NCBI GenBank assembly: GCA_900540685.1
Contig: UQGS01000080.1
Span: forward strand, 1-6,220
Length of the DNA: 6,220 nt
Direction of reading: 5' to 3'
Source of the DNA: an uncultured Catenibacterium sp.
GTDB lineage: Bacteria; Bacillota_I; Bacilli_A; Erysipelotrichales; Coprobacillaceae
Below are positions 5,497-6,220 of this stretch, one piece after another. The notes under the pieces were generated by a model, which had not been told where the DNA came from, ran no database searches, and was given only the letters and a program-made list of their open reading frames with translations. Position 1 is the first letter of the stretch. The number at the start of each line of letters is the position of its first letter. A program made the translations under genes and the position numbers.

Positions 5497-5572
5497 GCCG
5501 GCTTAGCTCAGTAGGTAGAGCAATACACCCGTAATGTATAGGTCACAGGTTCGATTCCTGCAGTCGGCACCA
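5497..5572 (+). tRNA. tRNA-Thr (anticodon CGT), CCA encoded
   Basis: A complete 76-base cloverleaf. The acceptor stem GCCGGCT (5497-5503) / AGTCGGC (5562-5568) has one G-U, followed by discriminator A and encoded CCA (5570-5572). The D stem is GCTC/GAGC with loop AGTAGGTA. The anticodon stem is ATACA/TGTAT with loop CCCGTAA (5528-5534), giving anticodon CGT (5530-5532), which decodes ACG as threonine. The variable loop is AGGTC. The T arm is ACAGG-TTCGATT-CCTGC. Two oddities stand out: the base 5' of the anticodon is C (5529) where U33 is nearly universal, and the outer T-stem pair is A (5545) against C (5561), a mismatch. The rest is canonical and it has its own promoter and terminator, so it is probably functional, though a slightly degenerate accessory copy is possible. 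Confidence 0.9.
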
Positions 5573-5575
5573 TTT

Positions 5576-5603
5576 ACTTTGGTAGTTTCTATCAAAGTTT
5601 TTT
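5576..5603 (+). terminator. Intrinsic terminator of the tRNA
   Basis: ACTTTGGTAG (5576-5585) pairs with CTATCAAAGT (5589-5598), 10 bp with one G-U, on a TTT loop, followed by six T (5598-5603). It starts four bases after the CCA. Confidence 0.85.
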
Positions 5604-5630
5604 GTTTAGACGACACATATATTTTGTCTA

Positions 5631-5659
5631 TTGTAGATGAGTAGTAGGTATTTTAAATA
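5631..5659 (+). promoter_or_regulatory. Possible promoter of the structured RNA
   Basis: TTGTAG (5631-5636), 17 bases, TAAATA (5654-5659), which would start transcription near 5666. An alternative is TTGTCT (5625-5630), 18 bases, TATTTT (5649-5654). Neither is close to consensus, and the AT-richness of the stretch makes chance matches likely. Confidence 0.3.
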
Positions 5660-5661
5660 TA

Positions 5662-5837
5662 TATGACAACGATAAGTGAGGTTACTTTAGGGATACGGAC
5701 TGCTGCCACAAAATGATGGAGATATCATTCGATGGTTTGAACAGTCTATGTCGTTAAGGTATAGACTAATGTAGTTACATCGCCCTTTAGAACTAAAGCC
5801 CAAACGGAACATATATACGATTGGATATATGGTTTTT
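5662..5837 (+). ncRNA. Structured non-coding RNA, possibly raiA-motif-like
   Basis: About 175 bases with no reading frame but unusually rich in pairing. Helices seen are AATGAT (5712-5717)/ATCATT (5724-5729); CGATG (5730-5734)/CATCG (5778-5782) enclosing AGTCTAT (5743-5749)/ATAGACT (5761-5767); CTTTA (5785-5789)/TAAAG (5794-5798) on a GAAC loop; and a 3' hairpin with a U-run. Two possible pseudoknots are AACGA (5668-5672) with TCGTT (5751-5755) in the hairpin loop, and GTTTG (5735-5739) with CAAAC (5801-5805). Blocks such as ACGATAAGTGAGG, GATGGTTTGAA and AAAGCCCAAACGG are more GC-balanced than the flanks and look like conserved RNA. From memory this arrangement resembles the raiA-motif RNAs of Firmicutes, a match I cannot verify here. 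It is clearly not a tRNA, tmRNA, 6S RNA or RNase P RNA. Confidence 0.5.
5808..5837 (+). terminator. Terminator-like hairpin at the 3' end of the structured RNA
   Basis: CATATAT (5810-5816) pairs with ATATATG (5825-5831) around an 8-base loop, and GTTTTT (5832-5837) follows. The stem is AT-only apart from one pair, so it is a weak terminator, but its position right after the RNA-like region makes sense. Confidence 0.5.
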
Positions 5838-5862
5838 CATTTGAAAGCTAACTATTGCATAA

Positions 5863-6006
5863 TTATCAGATGGAACAATTGTTTCTTATAGAAAGGTATC
5901 CTCATCTGATGTAACTCCAGCTCTAGATATCAATATCAAAAAGAGTAAAGAATCAGGTGGAGTCAAACAACAAAAAATTCATTTTGTAAAGGAAAAAAAT
6001 GACTAA
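5863..6006 (+). pseudogene. C-terminal remnant of a lost protein, possibly a toxin-domain tail
   Basis: An open frame of 47 codons ending at TAA 6004-6006. It is bounded upstream by an in-frame TAA at 5860-5862 and has no start codon or ribosome site. The residues look like genuine protein: LSDGTIVSYRKVSSSD near the front, TPALDINIKK in the middle, then GGVKQQKIHFVKEKND at the end. The alternating strands with a terminal KIHFV and a short charged tail recall the ends of nuclease domains of the barnase/EndoU/RelE-like group found in polymorphic toxins and phage head proteins. This is an inference from general appearance, not a recognised family. The upstream part has been lost, replaced by the structured RNA and its terminator. 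The overlapping small frame at 5999 fits a toxin-then-immunity order. Confidence 0.5.
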
Positions 6007-6058
6007 AATACAAGATTATAGATTCCTCAATTGTAAAGTAGATATATGTGAGAAATAG
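5999..6058 (+). pseudogene. Truncated small frame overlapping the remnant, possible immunity-gene start
   Basis: ATG 5999 to TAG 6056, 19 codons (begins MTKIQDYRFLN, ends DICEK). AAAGGA (5988-5993) lies five bases upstream. The ATG overlaps the stop of the preceding frame within ATGACTAA, a layout typical of translationally coupled gene pairs. The peptide looks like the beginning of a larger protein cut off early. Promoter and operator sequences of the antitoxin gene begin almost directly after it, so the rest was probably deleted. The start is well formed; the biological meaning is a guess. Confidence 0.35.
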
Positions 6059-6061
6059 CGT

Positions 6062-6090
6062 TTGAATTGTAACGGCAAATGCGTTACAGT
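6062..6090 (+). promoter_or_regulatory. Promoter with built-in operator for the antitoxin gene
   Basis: TTGAAT (6062-6067), exactly 17 bases, TACAGT (6085-6090). A perfect inverted repeat TGTAACG (6068-6074) / CGTTACA (6082-6088), with a 7-base spacer, fills the region between -35 and -10. Antitoxins of the RelB/DinJ type have a ribbon-helix-helix DNA-binding domain and repress their own operon, so this is the expected autoregulatory operator. Start of transcription would be near 6097. Confidence 0.75.
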
Positions 6091-6113
6091 GTAAAAAACA
6101 AGGAGGTGTGATT

Positions 6114-6220
6114 ATGGGAAAATCAGCAACATTAAACTTAAGAGTAAACCCAGTCGTCAAAGAGAGGGCAGAAAAAGTATTGTCTCAGTTAGGTGTTCCT
6201 ATGTCAACAGCGATTGATAT
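6114..6220 (+). CDS. RelB/DinJ-family antitoxin, N-terminal part (cut by window end)
   Basis: The first 35 codons of a ribbon-helix-helix antitoxin. The beta-strand SATLNLRVNP (4-13) is followed by helix VVKERAEKVLSQLG (14-27), a turn, and the second helix starting MSTAID. This strand-helix-turn-helix with VPMSTAID is characteristic of RelB/DinJ antitoxins, which neutralise RelE/YafQ-type mRNA interferases and repress their operon as dimers. The start is ATG 6114 with AGGAGGTG (6101-6108) upstream; a GTG two codons earlier is too close to the site. Promoter and operator lie directly before it. The toxin gene would be expected just beyond the right edge and cannot be confirmed. Confidence 0.9.
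   Translation, partial: MGKSATLNLRVNPVVKERAEKVLSQLGVPMSTAID

Noticed and set aside
5741..5770. Group I intron core (GAACAGTCTATG ... AAGGTATAGACT resembles the R and S elements that form P7).
   Set aside because: The two arms are only 11 bases apart, with no room for P8, and no P3, P4-P6 or splice context is visible. It is a simple hairpin.
5690..5916. Long-range pairings GGGATAC (5690-5696) with GTATCCT (5896-5902), and AGTTACATC (5773-5781) with GATGTAACT (5908-5916), plus ATCAGATG (5865-5872) with CATCTGAT (5903-5910), which would extend the structured RNA to about 5916.
   Set aside because: The downstream arms lie beyond the terminator-like hairpin at 5808-5837 and inside a convincing protein-like frame, and the three pairings partly exclude one another. 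They are long enough to deserve a covariance test but I treat them as chance.
6021..6027. GATTCCT shared between the tRNA T-arm (5553-5559) and 6021-6027, considered as an attachment-site duplicate.
   Set aside because: Only seven bases match and the flanks differ; this is expected by chance.
5963..6160. Minus-strand open frame of 65 codons across the antitoxin promoter.
   Set aside because: It overlaps the antitoxin start, operator and remnant frames and lacks a ribosome site.
1..6220. CRISPR array, insertion sequence ends or transposase genes.
   Set aside because: No regularly spaced repeats, no transposase-like frame and no long terminal inverted repeats are visible.

Overview
The window is AT-rich DNA with strong AGGAGG-type ribosome binding sites, TATAAT-type promoters and U-rich intrinsic terminators. 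It looks like the chromosome of a low-GC Firmicute. The mix of SseB-like genes, mscL and short, tightly packed operons would suit a gut Erysipelotrichia-type bacterium, but that placement is inference; no marker gene here fixes the taxon.

Layout, left half. Bases 1-209 hold a strong intrinsic terminator (for something left of the window) and a near-consensus promoter. They lead into a monocistronic HAD-family phosphatase/phosphoglucomutase-like gene (210-863). An extended -10 promoter at about 900 then starts a compact operon of four genes. Three are tandem, diverged paralogues (928-1887, 1901-2863, 2868-3848). I read each as two fused SseB-N-like units, with repeated FTS/YTT and INPF motifs. 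The fourth is mscL, the large-conductance mechanosensitive channel (3871-4266). The second paralogue most likely starts at TTG. The operon meets a convergent 65-codon gene of unknown function (4279-4476, minus). The two stop codons sit in the two arms of one hairpin, and the forward terminator of the operon lies inside the small gene.

Middle. Divergent promoters at about 4500-4550 serve the small minus gene and an unrecognised 202-residue protein (4570-5178). From 5179 to 5496 there is no clear protein gene. The stretch holds a promoter directly followed by a short terminator-ended transcript (candidate small RNA, 5229-5293), a second hairpin terminator (5429-5456) and a tRNA promoter. The tRNA (5497-5572) reads as tRNA-Thr(CGT), with two unusual positions (C33 and an A49/C65 mismatch), and has its own terminator.

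Right end. Bases 5604-6113 lack an intact gene but are not empty. About 5662-5837 looks like a structured non-coding RNA ending in a terminator-like hairpin. From memory, its pattern of helices and conserved-looking blocks resembles the raiA-motif class, which I could not verify. Next is a protein-like 47-codon reading frame with no start (5863-6006), probably the C-terminal tail of a lost larger protein. A 19-codon frame with its own ribosome binding site overlaps its end (5999-6058). Together they look like the relic of a toxin-tail/immunity pair. The window ends in the first 35 codons of a RelB/DinJ-type antitoxin (from 6114), whose promoter has a perfect inverted repeat between -35 and -10. 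The stretch after the tRNA therefore looks like an accessory, decaying region next to an ordinary housekeeping region.
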